Source of the DNA: a bacterium
GTDB taxonomy: Bacteria; DRYD01
Assembly (NCBI GenBank): GCA_030549815.1
Contig: JAUQQQ010000004.1
Location: 20,038-84,037 of the forward strand
Direction: 5' to 3'
DNA length: 64,000 nt
Shown here: positions 9,109 to 17,909 of the stretch, in pieces
How positions within the stretch are numbered: the first letter of the stretch is position 1
Layout of the letters: each line of letters begins with the position of its first letter
Made by a program: the position numbers and the translations under genes
Notes under the pieces: model-generated
Seen by the model: only the letters and a program-made list of their open reading frames with translations
Told to the model about the DNA's origin: nothing
Databases searched by the model: none

Positions 9109-10050
9109 TTAAACCTCAACTCTAATAAATTCCTTCTCATAAACCTTCTCGAAAAACAACCATTCATCATTTCGTTGGTATTTATAAAAATTATCAACAT
9201 TGATATAAGTCATCGTTGCAAAAATACTAATAAAGATAAAATAAAAAAGATTTGGATGAAAAGCGGTTAATGGTAAAATTAGAGTAGAAAAAATAGCAAC
9301 CTTTTTTAAGAAAGGAACACTTTTCTCAATTCTATTAATATCAAAACCCTTTAGGAAAGGTAAAGTAAAAACATGTTTCATTAACCACCAAATTCTTGAA
9401 TAATTATAATGACTTTTACCAAAAAACCTATTAAAATGTTTAACCGGATAATTTGATATCAACTCTTTTTTAGCTTTAGTAATTATAGGTAAGAACCTGT
9501 GATAACCATGCGGCAGTTTTAAACCTTTAACACATTGATCCCTATATACCTTTAATGAACATCCCACATCCTTAACGTCATAGTTTGATACCAGCCTAAT
9601 AATCCAATTGCCTATATTACTTATTTTTACCCTCATTCCTTCATTTCTTTGTTTTCTATATCCGCTAACAGCATCCAAATTTTCATTTATTAATTTTTTT
9701 ATCATATAAACAAGGTCTTCAGGATCATTTTGAAGATCAGAATCTATGGTAGCAACGAATTTTCCTTTAAATTTGGAGAATCCGAGGCTAAGAGCAGCAG
9801 ACTGCCCCTCATTCTTCAAAAACTTATAAATATAAACACTGAGATTAATAGATTCAACAGGGATACTATCAATAGATTTTATAAGTAAATCAGTGCTATT
9901 ATCACTACTACCATCATCTATAAAAATAATTTCAAAATTATTTAACCCTAAATCCTTTTTTATTTTCTCAAAAGTGTTTACGATTTTACTATATAATATT
10001 GGCAAATTTAATTCTTCGTTATGATAAGGGACGATTAAGCTCAAGTCCAT
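9109..10050 (-). CDS. Family 2 glycosyltransferase, dolichol-phosphate-mannose-synthase-like
   Basis: The 313-aa protein starts with the GT-A fold signature SLIVPYHNEELNL, followed by IFIDDGSSD (about residues 42-50) and the DSDLQNDPEDL metal site, as in DPM1/GtrB-type enzymes that transfer a sugar to a polyprenyl phosphate. The C-terminal 60 residues contain hydrophobic segments that probably anchor it to the inner membrane. The first 10 bases overlap the uridine kinase gene, and GAAAGG within that gene acts as the ribosome site. It is the last gene of the long minus-strand train that starts at tRNA-Ala. Confidence 0.85.
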   Translation of the reverse strand: MDLSLIVPYHNEELNLPILYSKIVNTFEKIKKDLGLNNFEIIFIDDGSSDNSTDLLIKSIDSIPVESINLSVYIYKFLKNEGQSAALSLGFSKFKGKFVATIDSDLQNDPEDLVYMIKKLINENLDAVSGYRKQRNEGMRVKISNIGNWIIRLVSNYDVKDVGCSLKVYRDQCVKGLKLPHGYHRFLPIITKAKKELISNYPVKHFNRFFGKSHYNYSRIWWLMKHVFTLPFLKGFDINRIEKSVPFLKKVAIFSTLILPLTAFHPNLFYFIFISIFATMTYINVDNFYKYQRNDEWLFFEKVYEKEFIRVEV

Positions 10051-10658
10051 ATTATATGCCTTTCCGCTAAAGCAGTTAATAATTCGATAGCTGCCTTGAA
10101 ATTCTTCTCATTCTGTATGATTATATCTGCATACTTTTTAGTAGGTTCAATAAATTCAACATACATCGGACGCACAAAATTAACATATTGCTCAATTATA
10201 TCATCAATATCTCTTCCTCTTTCCTTTATATCCCTGTAAATCCTTCTAATCAGCCTTATATCATCCGGCGCTTCGACAAATATCTTTATCTTGCTCATCC
10301 TTCTAATTCTCTCATCATAAAGAGCAAACAAGCCTTCCAAAATAACCACAGAATTTGGGTAAACCAACTCAAACTCCTCTTTTCTTGTATATTCAGTAAA
10401 AGAATAAATCGGTTTTTTTATGGGCTTACCAGAAATTAAACTATCGAGATGGGTATAAAGAAGATCCCAATCTATAGAATTAGGATGATCAAAATTAAAC
10501 TTCTTTCTTTCTTCAAAGCTCAAATGAGAAAGATCAACATAATAAGAATCCATACTTATAAGAGAAACTTTATTACTATTAAGTATTTCAATGATGTTCT
10601 TTGCGATTGTAGTTTTACCCGACGCAGTTCCACCTGCTATAGCAATTAGCAACATCAA
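10041..10658 (-). CDS. udk: Uridine kinase
   Basis: This 205-aa P-loop kinase phosphorylates uridine and cytidine in pyrimidine salvage. The Walker A motif GGTASGKTT lies near residues 9-17, followed by the substrate-binding MDSYY and FDHPNSIDWDLL, and VILEGLFALYD with R(R)IYRDIKERGRD later, all characteristic of Udk. Length is typical. It overlaps the glycosyltransferase gene downstream and follows the ferredoxin gene by 23 nt. Confidence 0.92.
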   Translation of the reverse strand: MMLLIAIAGGTASGKTTIAKNIIEILNSNKVSLISMDSYYVDLSHLSFEERKKFNFDHPNSIDWDLLYTHLDSLISGKPIKKPIYSFTEYTRKEEFELVYPNSVVILEGLFALYDERIRRMSKIKIFVEAPDDIRLIRRIYRDIKERGRDIDDIIEQYVNFVRPMYVEFIEPTKKYADIIIQNEKNFKAAIELLTALAERHIIWT

Positions 10659-10681
10659 TTACACCTTTCCCACACCTTTAA

Positions 10682-10993
10682 CTATTTCGCACCTTTTTGC
10701 TTATAAAAGTTTTCCCACTTTGCTTTAAACTCTTCCTTATTAAGCTTATAGTAATCTTTGTTTATTTCAATATATGTTTTATACTCCTCAGGAACATCCT
10801 CCTCAGGATATATAGCACTAACTGGACATACACTTTCACAAGCACCACAATCTATACAAACATCAGGGTCTATGTATAATTGAAACTCTCCACCATCTTC
10901 AGATTCAGTGGGATGTATACAATCAACAGGACAAACACTTACACAAGACCTATCCTTTGTACCTATGCATTTTTCTGTTATTACTCTTGCCAT
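10682..10993 (-). CDS. Ferredoxin with two Fe-S clusters (FdxA-like)
   Basis: The 103-aa protein carries cysteines C9, C17, C21, C25 and C46, C49, C52, C56. The spacing C-x7-C-x3-CPVDC in the first half and CxxCxxCxxxCP in the second matches seven- or eight-iron ferredoxins of the FdxA type, in which the first cluster may be [3Fe-4S]. The C-terminal 40 residues form a charged extension, also typical. It carries electrons between oxidoreductases in the cytoplasm. A perfect ribosome site (AAAGGAGGT) precedes it. Confidence 0.92.
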   Translation of the reverse strand: MARVITEKCIGTKDRSCVSVCPVDCIHPTESEDGGEFQLYIDPDVCIDCGACESVCPVSAIYPEEDVPEEYKTYIEINKDYYKLNKEEFKAKWENFYKQKGAK

Positions 10994-11013
10994 ACTTTTT
11001 TACCTCCTTTCAA

Positions 11014-12825
11014 TTACTCCATTATAAACTCCGCATCATTATCAACTAAACAATAATATTTACCATCTTTGTTATAGAAATTGATGCTTTCAACAGGGGT
11101 TGGCTGTATCTTAGTATATAAAAAACCACCATTACTTTCAAATTCTAAACCTAACGAATCAACATTGTTAAAATAAATAATTTTATTTTTATAAACACCA
11201 AAATTATCAGAAATAGATAAATTAATTTTAGTTTCAACTATATCAAAGTTTTCCTTATTTAATTTAATCATAACTCCCTCTTTAAGAAGGATCCAAAACC
11301 CATCATTTGCAGCTTCTATTCTTGCAGCCTTAATATTTAATTCCAAAATTTTTTCAACCCCTCCTTCTTTATTTATAATTACTAAATTTTCGCTTTCCAA
11401 AAACAATGTTAAAAAATTGTTAAAAGCAACATCCCTAATATCAACTAAAGTATAATTCAACAAAACCTCAGAATTTTTAACGAAAAAATCAATAGTCTTT
11501 TCCCCTTTAACAACAAAAAATATAGTATCATCCTTTTTCTGAAGTAATAAAATCTTTTCAGCATCAATATCTATATCAAATTCCAATAATAATGTTTCAT
11601 CAATCACATTAGTAGAAAAGTTTTTATCTTGAACCCCAATAAACTCTACTTTTCTTTGATTTTTTTCAATAATTACAGTGAAAAATGAAGTTAAATAGTT
11701 GAAATAAAAAATATATTTATCATCCAGAATTTTAAAATCAACTATTTTTAGGTTATTAATAAACTCAGATATTAATTTCCTTTTTTTGCTTTGATAATCT
11801 ATAAATTCATGCAAAACACTTTCATTTTTCCTTATTTTTTCTATATTTTCCTCATACACTAATTCAATTTTATTTTCATTAAGTTTCAAAATCCTTATAA
11901 ATGAACCATCATAAACAATATTAATAGTTTCATTTTTAACTTTAACTAAATTAGAATTCCTGGAGATTAATTGAAAATCATTGAAATCTTTTGTAAAATA
12001 TAATTCATTTAAATCCTTAAAAATGAATAACACAACAAATCCATCATTAAATTTTTTAATCCTAAAAACATCAGACAAAATAAACTTTAACCAAAAATCC
12101 CTATTAATCATTAGATCTTGAACAGAAACATTATCACCATTATCCAATACTATTTTCCTTAACAAGTTATTGCTATTAGAAATAGCAAAAATCATTATTT
12201 TATTAATTCCTTCTAAAAATACCAACCTAAAATCATTTTTTACAACATCAGAAATATCAATATCTTTTTTCACAAAACTTTTCAATTCAATTGTTTTTAC
12301 TCTTTTATAAACATTAAGCAAATGGTTAGAATTTTTTATCGAATGTAGATAAAAAAACGAATCATCGATTTTAATAAAAACAGGAACAGAGGCACTTTTC
12401 AAAGTTTTTACCTCCTCATAATAATCTAACCCACTAATAATCTCTATAAATTTTCCCTCTTCAAACTTATAAATACTATCACTACTAAAAATAAAATCAC
12501 TACAAATATTCAATACTTCTTTCCTTACTTCATAGATAAAATCAAACGATAAATCAGAATTTAACTTAATCAGTCTTAGAAAATTTTTCTCCAAATTAAT
12601 GACTAATAAATACAAATCCTTGGAATCAAATACCTTAACAAAATCCCAATAATGAGATTTACTTTCCCAAATAGGTAAAAAATATGTTCTAACTTCATTA
12701 TTTTCTACCAAATCAAAAAATAATGAATCTCTTAATAAAATAAACCCGTCGTTCCATCTACTTATGTCATTTACTTTAAAATGCAAGTCAAAATTTTCAG
12801 GGACTTTGGTATAATAAAACAACAT
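11014..12825 (-). CDS. Large hypothetical protein, repetitive beta-rich
   Basis: I do not recognise this protein. The frame is open from 12900, but an AGGAG ribosome site at 12840-12836 and an ATG at 12825 mark the likely start, giving 603 aa and a 7-nt gap after the upstream gene instead of a 68-nt overlap. It is acidic and consists of many short alternating hydrophobic strands with recurring patterns such as FxLIKLN and DxFxxL, as in beta-propellers; that fold is inferred. No signal peptide, membrane segment or metal motif is visible. It sits between a cell-wall 3D-domain protein and ferredoxin. Confidence 0.6.
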   Translation of the reverse strand: MLFYYTKVPENFDLHFKVNDISRWNDGFILLRDSLFFDLVENNEVRTYFLPIWESKSHYWDFVKVFDSKDLYLLVINLEKNFLRLIKLNSDLSFDFIYEVRKEVLNICSDFIFSSDSIYKFEEGKFIEIISGLDYYEEVKTLKSASVPVFIKIDDSFFYLHSIKNSNHLLNVYKRVKTIELKSFVKKDIDISDVVKNDFRLVFLEGINKIMIFAISNSNNLLRKIVLDNGDNVSVQDLMINRDFWLKFILSDVFRIKKFNDGFVVLFIFKDLNELYFTKDFNDFQLISRNSNLVKVKNETINIVYDGSFIRILKLNENKIELVYEENIEKIRKNESVLHEFIDYQSKKRKLISEFINNLKIVDFKILDDKYIFYFNYLTSFFTVIIEKNQRKVEFIGVQDKNFSTNVIDETLLLEFDIDIDAEKILLLQKKDDTIFFVVKGEKTIDFFVKNSEVLLNYTLVDIRDVAFNNFLTLFLESENLVIINKEGGVEKILELNIKAARIEAANDGFWILLKEGVMIKLNKENFDIVETKINLSISDNFGVYKNKIIYFNNVDSLGLEFESNGGFLYTKIQPTPVESINFYNKDGKYYCLVDNDAEFIME

Positions 12826-12832
12826 TCCTTTA

Positions 12833-13996
12833 TCACTCCTTAACCAAATAAACCTTAACCTTTCTTCTGCCCCACCTAATAGCGTCTTGATAACTTTCAA
12901 AATACAAATCTATTTTAAATCCTTTTATTGCTGATCCTGTATCCAAAGCTTGAGCATAACCATACCCCTCAACATACAATTTAGTTCCCAAGGGTATTAT
13001 TGAAGGATCCACAGCTGCAACTCCTCTTCTTACTCTACTTCCTGTAGCAGTGTAATATCCAACTACTCCAACACCAGCAGTATATCCGCTACTTTCCATT
13101 ATATAATAAGGTTTACCTTCTAAACTATAGATAGGGCCAATACCAACTTCAACGATCTCATCAACCTTTTCTTCAATAACATTCTTTCTTAATAATTCAA
13201 TTTCTCTTGTTCCATCATAATTAAGATAAACTAAATATTCTTTAAAAACTTTACCATTTTTCCCTTTTCGAGTAACTCTTATTTCACTTTGCGGTAAACT
13301 ACTGCTATAAAAAACTACCCTCTGATAAGGAATAATCTCCTCTTTCTTGCTAATAAACCTAACATTAACACCTACATGATTATCAACATTTTCTACAGAA
13401 AATGAAGTAAGTTCAAATCCCTCCTTTAAATCAACAAAATCAATTCCTTTTATATTTTCTACCTTTACACCCTTGTTAACAATTATTTTTTTGACTTTAT
13501 CAGATATTATTCTTTTAATCCTTTGACTATCATAAAATGCAAAACAACTAATTTCATATTCTTTAGAATCAAAGACAAAATACATTTTTTGTGGAGTATA
13601 AAATTTAAATTTCTGAGCCAAGACAGAAGAAGTAAGAGGATTAAAACGTCCTACATTACCGTTTCTTAATAAAACAAATAACTCCTTTTTATCAAAACCC
13701 GCTTTAACTAAAACATCTCTTAAACTTTCCGAAAAATTACTTTTTACAACTTTTTTTACATTATCAACACTTAAAACAATATCAAAATTTTCAAAAACAT
13801 CAACCCCATTTTCATTCACAGATAAGGAATATATTTGTTTATCGACATCAAATTTCGGTTTACCTAAAACAATTTTGCTTTTTACAAAACCATCTTTATT
13901 GTAATAATTAACATAGTAAAAATTAATCTTACTGATAAAAACAATAATAAAAATTAAAAAGATTACTAAAAAAAACAAACTACTTCTCATCATCAT
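12833..13996 (-). CDS. Cell-wall protein with DUF348/G5 and C-terminal 3D domain
   Basis: This 387-aa protein has an N-terminal membrane anchor (about residues 6-24), a DUF348-like region (LSVDNVKKVVKSNFSESLRD), a G5-like segment near residues 195-275, and a C-terminal 3D domain. The three aspartates of the last are seen in AVDPSIIPLG, ALDTGSAIKG and IDLYF. This order matches YabE/resuscitation-factor-like proteins, whose 3D domain resembles the MltA lytic transglycosylase barrel, suggesting peptidoglycan cleavage outside the membrane. It overlaps the 66-aa gene upstream by 17 nt. Confidence 0.85.
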   Translation of the reverse strand: MMMRSSLFFLVIFLIFIIVFISKINFYYVNYYNKDGFVKSKIVLGKPKFDVDKQIYSLSVNENGVDVFENFDIVLSVDNVKKVVKSNFSESLRDVLVKAGFDKKELFVLLRNGNVGRFNPLTSSVLAQKFKFYTPQKMYFVFDSKEYEISCFAFYDSQRIKRIISDKVKKIIVNKGVKVENIKGIDFVDLKEGFELTSFSVENVDNHVGVNVRFISKKEEIIPYQRVVFYSSSLPQSEIRVTRKGKNGKVFKEYLVYLNYDGTREIELLRKNVIEEKVDEIVEVGIGPIYSLEGKPYYIMESSGYTAGVGVVGYYTATGSRVRRGVAAVDPSIIPLGTKLYVEGYGYAQALDTGSAIKGFKIDLYFESYQDAIRWGRRKVKVYLVKE

Positions 13997-14180
13997 CTTC
14001 GATTTCTTCTTCGCTTTCTATCAAACCATATTCTTCTAATGTTTTTTCTAACAACTGTATATACAAACTTCTCTCTATATAACCGAGTATATAGAAAGCT
14101 TCTTCTTCATCTAATTTGTATCCAACTAATAAATCCATAACTTCTTGTGCAATATCTTCCAATTTATCAAGTGTTCTCAT
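13980..14180 (-). CDS. Small acidic helical protein
   Basis: A 66-aa protein of unknown function, strongly acidic at the C-terminus (EESEEEIEDDDEK-like tail) with two predicted amphipathic helices before it. It has a good ribosome site (AAAGGGGTG) and overlaps the following 3D-protein gene by 17 nt, so it is very likely a real, co-translated gene. It lies between the GreA-like gene and the cell-wall gene. I see no known motif. Confidence 0.65.
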   Translation of the reverse strand: MRTLDKLEDIAQEVMDLLVGYKLDEEEAFYILGYIERSLYIQLLEKTLEEYGLIESEEEIEDDDEK

Positions 14181-14195
14181 AACAACACCCCTTTA

Positions 14196-14939
14196 TTAAT
14201 TAACATTAATTATTCTATACTTTATGTCTTTTCCCTTAACTTTAACAGAAAATTCCCAATCTTTAATAGCGTTGAATATTTTCGAATTATCGATTTCAAC
14301 ATTCTTTAAAAAACTATCCAATTCTTTTAGTAATTTATTTTTATCCTTGGCTAAACTTTCAAGTTTTTTTGTAAATTTTGAATGATTAACTATAGCTTCC
14401 CATTCGTTCATACTTTGAATATTTTTAATCATTTTTTGCCAATCATCTTCAGAATTAATAATCCTTTCTATCTTTCTTTCAAATTCGGGAATAAATCTTT
14501 CTATCATTTTTTCAATAACTTTAGCCACGGGAGATTCCGTAGTTATTTTGTAATTTTCTCCATCACCCTCTATCTCTTCATACAACGCTACTATTTTTAC
14601 TTTTATTTTTTTATCCCAATTACCACTATCATTAACCAATAATTCAAATTCCCTATCAATAATAGGAACAGAAACAGTTTTCTTCGTTGTCTTTAATCTT
14701 AAAACCTTTTTTTCTTCAGATTCCTCAGATTCCTCTCTTTCTATCTCCTCCAACCTACTTTGCAAATTTGATTTTTCCTGTTTTATCCTAATAAGGGTTT
14801 CCAAGTTAAACTGGTAATCCTGATTATCAGGGCTATCTCCACCTTCCATTTTCGCTTCCTGAATTTTTTCCCGCTTTTCTTTTTCTTCCTCAGATAACTT
14901 CTTCAATCTTTCTAATATTTTCTTTTTCACATCTTCCAT
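14196..14939 (-). CDS. Divergent GreA-like transcript-cleavage-factor homologue
   Basis: The N-terminal half reads like the GreA coiled coil. GreA's IAEAREHGDLKENAEY corresponds to IQEAKMEGGDSPDNQDY (residues 26-42), followed by a second helix ending SRLEEIE. The two tip acids of GreA (D41 and E44 in E. coli) correspond to D35 and D38. The C-terminal domain echo is also present: ESPVAK (135-140) matches GreA NSPIAR, and KVKGKDIKYRIINV matches the final GEVEFEVIKV strand. About 60 extra residues separate these two elements, so the protein is 247 aa instead of about 158. A role at the RNA polymerase secondary channel is inferred. The ribosome site GGGAGGTAAG overlaps the end of the kce gene. 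Confidence 0.55.
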   Translation of the reverse strand: MEDVKKKILERLKKLSEEEKEKREKIQEAKMEGGDSPDNQDYQFNLETLIRIKQEKSNLQSRLEEIEREESEESEEKKVLRLKTTKKTVSVPIIDREFELLVNDSGNWDKKIKVKIVALYEEIEGDGENYKITTESPVAKVIEKMIERFIPEFERKIERIINSEDDWQKMIKNIQSMNEWEAIVNHSKFTKKLESLAKDKNKLLKELDSFLKNVEIDNSKIFNAIKDWEFSVKVKGKDIKYRIINVN

Positions 14940-14945
14940 AAATAC

Positions 14946-15770
14946 TTACCTCCCGATATTTAACAATTTCTTGGTTTGGTTAATATCAGCAATCGGCCTA
15001 CCTAATTCATTAGCCATTCTTACTATTCTTTTTACTAATTCTTGATTTGTAGCTAACACTCCTTTCCTATAATAAATATTATCTTCCAAACCAGTCCTAA
15101 CAAAACCACCAAGAATGATAGAAAGAGTATTTATTAATAATTGATTTTTGCCTACTGCTGCAGCAGACCAAGTAAATTGAATATTCCTTCGCTTCAGATC
15201 ATTAATCATAAATAACAGATTTTCAGGAGTTGCAGCAGCACCCCACCTAACTCCTAAAACAAAATCCACATGCACTGGCTCATCAACAAAACCATTCCTA
15301 ACAAGATACTCAACCATATCCAACATACCCAAATCATAAACCTCTAATTCAGGTTTTATTTCTAACTCCTTCATTTTCAAAGCGAGTCTTTTTATAAAAT
15401 CAGGAGTATTGATAAACAATTCATCTCCGAAATTCATCGTCCCTAAATTCAACGTAGCCATATGGGGTTTCAGTTTCAAAGGTTCCATCCTTTCCTCTTC
15501 AGTCATTCCTACAGCGCCACCCGTTGTAAATTGTATTATCATCGGCACCTCTTTCTCAATTAACTCCTTTACCTTAGCAAAATACTCAACTTTACTTGAT
15601 GGAGTTCCATCTTCTTCTCTAACATGTATATGTGCAACCGTAGCACCCAAATGATAACATTCGATAGCATCACGAGCTATTTCTTCTACCTTAACAGGCA
15701 AATAAGGATTTTTCTCTTTACTAACCTCAGCACCACATAAAGCAACAGTTATTACCAATGGTGTATCCAT
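14946..15770 (-). CDS. kce: 3-keto-5-aminohexanoate cleavage enzyme (BKACE family)
   Basis: This 274-aa zinc TIM-barrel enzyme condenses 3-keto-5-aminohexanoate with acetyl-CoA to give 3-aminobutyryl-CoA and acetoacetate in lysine fermentation. The zinc-binding HIHVRE motif is at residues 47-52, the N-terminal VALCGAEVSKE and the later VRTGLEDN with its metal ligand are typical of Kce. BKACE relatives act on other beta-keto acids, but Kdd, which makes Kce's substrate, is also in this window (48222), which favours the lysine role. It starts 1 nt after the transketolase stop. Confidence 0.87.
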   Translation of the reverse strand: MDTPLVITVALCGAEVSKEKNPYLPVKVEEIARDAIECYHLGATVAHIHVREEDGTPSSKVEYFAKVKELIEKEVPMIIQFTTGGAVGMTEEERMEPLKLKPHMATLNLGTMNFGDELFINTPDFIKRLALKMKELEIKPELEVYDLGMLDMVEYLVRNGFVDEPVHVDFVLGVRWGAAATPENLLFMINDLKRRNIQFTWSAAAVGKNQLLINTLSIILGGFVRTGLEDNIYYRKGVLATNQELVKRIVRMANELGRPIADINQTKKLLNIGR

Positions 15771-15771
15771 A

Positions 15772-17622
15772 CTAAACTACTTGCTTGACTTTATTGTATA
15801 TCGAAAAATAATCCATATTATGATAATTCAACAAATCATTAGCAGGAGCACTCAAAGGAATTTTATCTATTGCGATAATCTCGAAATAATCTAAAACCTT
15901 CCCTTTCTTCAAAAGCAAAGAAGAAACAATTTGCCCCATACCACCATATAAACTATGCTCTTCAAAAATCAAAACTTTCTTAATACCATCCAAAGCTCTA
16001 ACAAGGTAATCCTCATCCAATGGTTTTATACTGTAAATATCAATAACTCTAACATTTATTTCTTCGTCCTTTAGTTTGTTATAGGCCTTAATAACTTCAA
16101 ATAATGGAACACCATTAGATAGAATAGCTATTTCATCGTTTTCTGATTTTCTTAAAACTTTTACTTTACCAATCTCGAATTCTTCATTGATGTCATAAAG
16201 AATAGAAGTAGAAGGTCGAGAAGTCCTGAAATACACGATTCCATTTAACTTACCCTGTAAATGTTGATTAATCACATTAATCAATAATTTCTGAGCACTT
16301 ACGGAATCTGATGGATACAATACAGTGCTTTCGATTAAAGAGCTAAACATAGCCAAATCTTCAAGAGCCATCTGAGAGGGTCCATCTTCCCCTATAGAAA
16401 CTCCAGCATGAGTCCCAACAAAAATAACCAACGGTGGCTTAGAATACATCATCATTCTTACAAAATCAAAAGCACGTGTAAAGAAAGCACCAAAGGTAGA
16501 TAGATAAACTATAAAACCATTTTTTGCTAACCCTAACGCCATCCCCGTCATAACCTGCTCAGCTATATGACATTGAATAAATCTATCTCCATATTCTTTT
16601 TCAAAATATTCAGTATAAGTAGAGTTTTTAACATCTGCATCTAAAACAACCAAATTATTAATATACTTTCCAACTTTGGTTATAGCTTTTGCTACAGCTT
16701 GCCTCGTAGCCATCTCCTTATATTCCACTTCTACAGGAATCAACTTATTCTGAACTGAATTTGAATAGGGATATCTTCTATAACTAACATTTACACTAAC
16801 TTCTTCATTTTGTATATTCAATTCTTGTATTGCTTTATTTAGTTCATCCAGAGTTTGCAGAGGTTTTCCATGCCAGTTTTCCTTATTTTCCAGGAAAGAA
16901 ACCCCTTTGCCTTTAAAAGTTTTAGCAACAATAGCAAACGGTTTATTAACACCGTTAATAAATTTTTGGTAAGCCCCTTCAATTTCTTCTATATTATGTC
17001 CATCAATAACAACATATTCCCATCCAAAAGCATCAAGTCTCTTTACATATTCATCTAAATTATGTTTAAAGAGAGTTTCTTCACTTTGCCCCAACCTATT
17101 AACATCTATTATTAAGCAAAGGTTATTGAGGTTATATTTATATGCTATATTTAATGCTTCAAAGTTGCTTCCTTCTGCAAACTCTCCGTCACCGATCAAA
17201 ACATATACTTTAGAATCTATTTTATGGTATTTTCTGGCCCAAGCTGCACCAACAGCTATAGATAATCCCTGCCCTAATGATCCAGTAGCATACTTAACTC
17301 CATTTAATTTCACGCTTGGATGCCCTTCTAACAAACTTCCCAATTTTCTTAGTGTTTTTAAATCCTCGTTTATTATTCCTACTTTTTTGTATATCGAATA
17401 AAGTAATGGAGCAGCATGACCTTTTGAAAGTATAAATTCATCGTGGTATATTTGTGGATAATTTTCCGGTTCAAAAACAAGGTATTTAAGAAATAAAACT
17501 GTTACTAATTCCACAGAAGAAAGACAAGTAGTAGGGTGTCCAGATTTCGCATAAAAAGTGCTTTCCAATATATCTTTTCTTATCAATTTGCATAGTTCTT
17601 GGCTGTTAGTAGTTGTGATCAT
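15772..17622 (-). CDS. tkt: Transketolase, full length
   Basis: A 616-aa single-chain thiamine-diphosphate enzyme of the pentose-phosphate pathway. Seen: SGHPTTCLSSVE near the N-terminus, the ThDP/Mg motif GDGEFAEGSN at residues 144-153, HGKP, the catalytic-glutamate region HIAEQVMTGMALGLA, and EDGPSQMALEDLA. The C-terminal domain is complete, so N and C halves are fused, unlike the split genes of many archaea and clostridia. The ATG lies 11 nt after the 3' end of tRNA-Ala, and the intervening TTTTTCTCACT holds no Shine-Dalgarno sequence. The gene is probably expressed from the tRNA transcript. Confidence 0.93.
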   Translation of the reverse strand: MITTTNSQELCKLIRKDILESTFYAKSGHPTTCLSSVELVTVLFLKYLVFEPENYPQIYHDEFILSKGHAAPLLYSIYKKVGIINEDLKTLRKLGSLLEGHPSVKLNGVKYATGSLGQGLSIAVGAAWARKYHKIDSKVYVLIGDGEFAEGSNFEALNIAYKYNLNNLCLIIDVNRLGQSEETLFKHNLDEYVKRLDAFGWEYVVIDGHNIEEIEGAYQKFINGVNKPFAIVAKTFKGKGVSFLENKENWHGKPLQTLDELNKAIQELNIQNEEVSVNVSYRRYPYSNSVQNKLIPVEVEYKEMATRQAVAKAITKVGKYINNLVVLDADVKNSTYTEYFEKEYGDRFIQCHIAEQVMTGMALGLAKNGFIVYLSTFGAFFTRAFDFVRMMMYSKPPLVIFVGTHAGVSIGEDGPSQMALEDLAMFSSLIESTVLYPSDSVSAQKLLINVINQHLQGKLNGIVYFRTSRPSTSILYDINEEFEIGKVKVLRKSENDEIAILSNGVPLFEVIKAYNKLKDEEINVRVIDIYSIKPLDEDYLVRALDGIKKVLIFEEHSLYGGMGQIVSSLLLKKGKVLDYFEIIAIDKIPLSAPANDLLNYHNMDYFSIYNKVKQVV

Positions 17623-17633
17623 AGTGAGAAAAA

Positions 17634-17705
17634 TGGAGCCGAGGGGATTTGAACCCCTGACCTTCTCGGTGCAAACGAGACGCTCTCCCGCTGAGCTACG
17701 ACCCC
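17634..17705 (-). tRNA. tRNA-Ala(TGC)
   Basis: On the minus strand a 72-nt cloverleaf folds fully: acceptor GGGGTCG with CGGCTCC, D stem GCTC/GAGC, anticodon stem TCTCG/CGAGA around the loop TTTGCAC (anticodon TGC), and T stem AGGGG/CCCCT with loop TTCAAAT. The discriminator is A and CCA is not encoded. The transketolase start codon lies only 11 nt downstream. A 12-bp palindrome is found 93 nt upstream. Confidence 0.97.
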
Positions 17706-17797
17706 TTCCTTTTTTATTCTATTCCACAAAAAACCCTAACATCCTCTTTTAATTACTCCCTAACCACAGTTCCATAACTTAATGATAAAATAATACA

Positions 17798-17809
17798 TTC
17801 CATATGGAA
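17798..17809. promoter_or_regulatory. 12-bp palindrome upstream of tRNA-Ala
   Basis: TTCCATATGGAA is a perfect palindrome in the 204-nt gap between the oxidoreductase stop and tRNA-Ala. It could be an operator for the tRNA-tkt-kce train, but I recognise no specific regulator. A single copy only was noticed. Confidence 0.25.
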
Positions 17810-17909
17810 GAGTATTTTACATCTTGTAATATTCTATCTAATTGCTGTATTTAGGCACAAAGTGGTATTAAGAACAGAGGGTATAAAGAAAACTTTGTCA
17901 AACAGTTAT

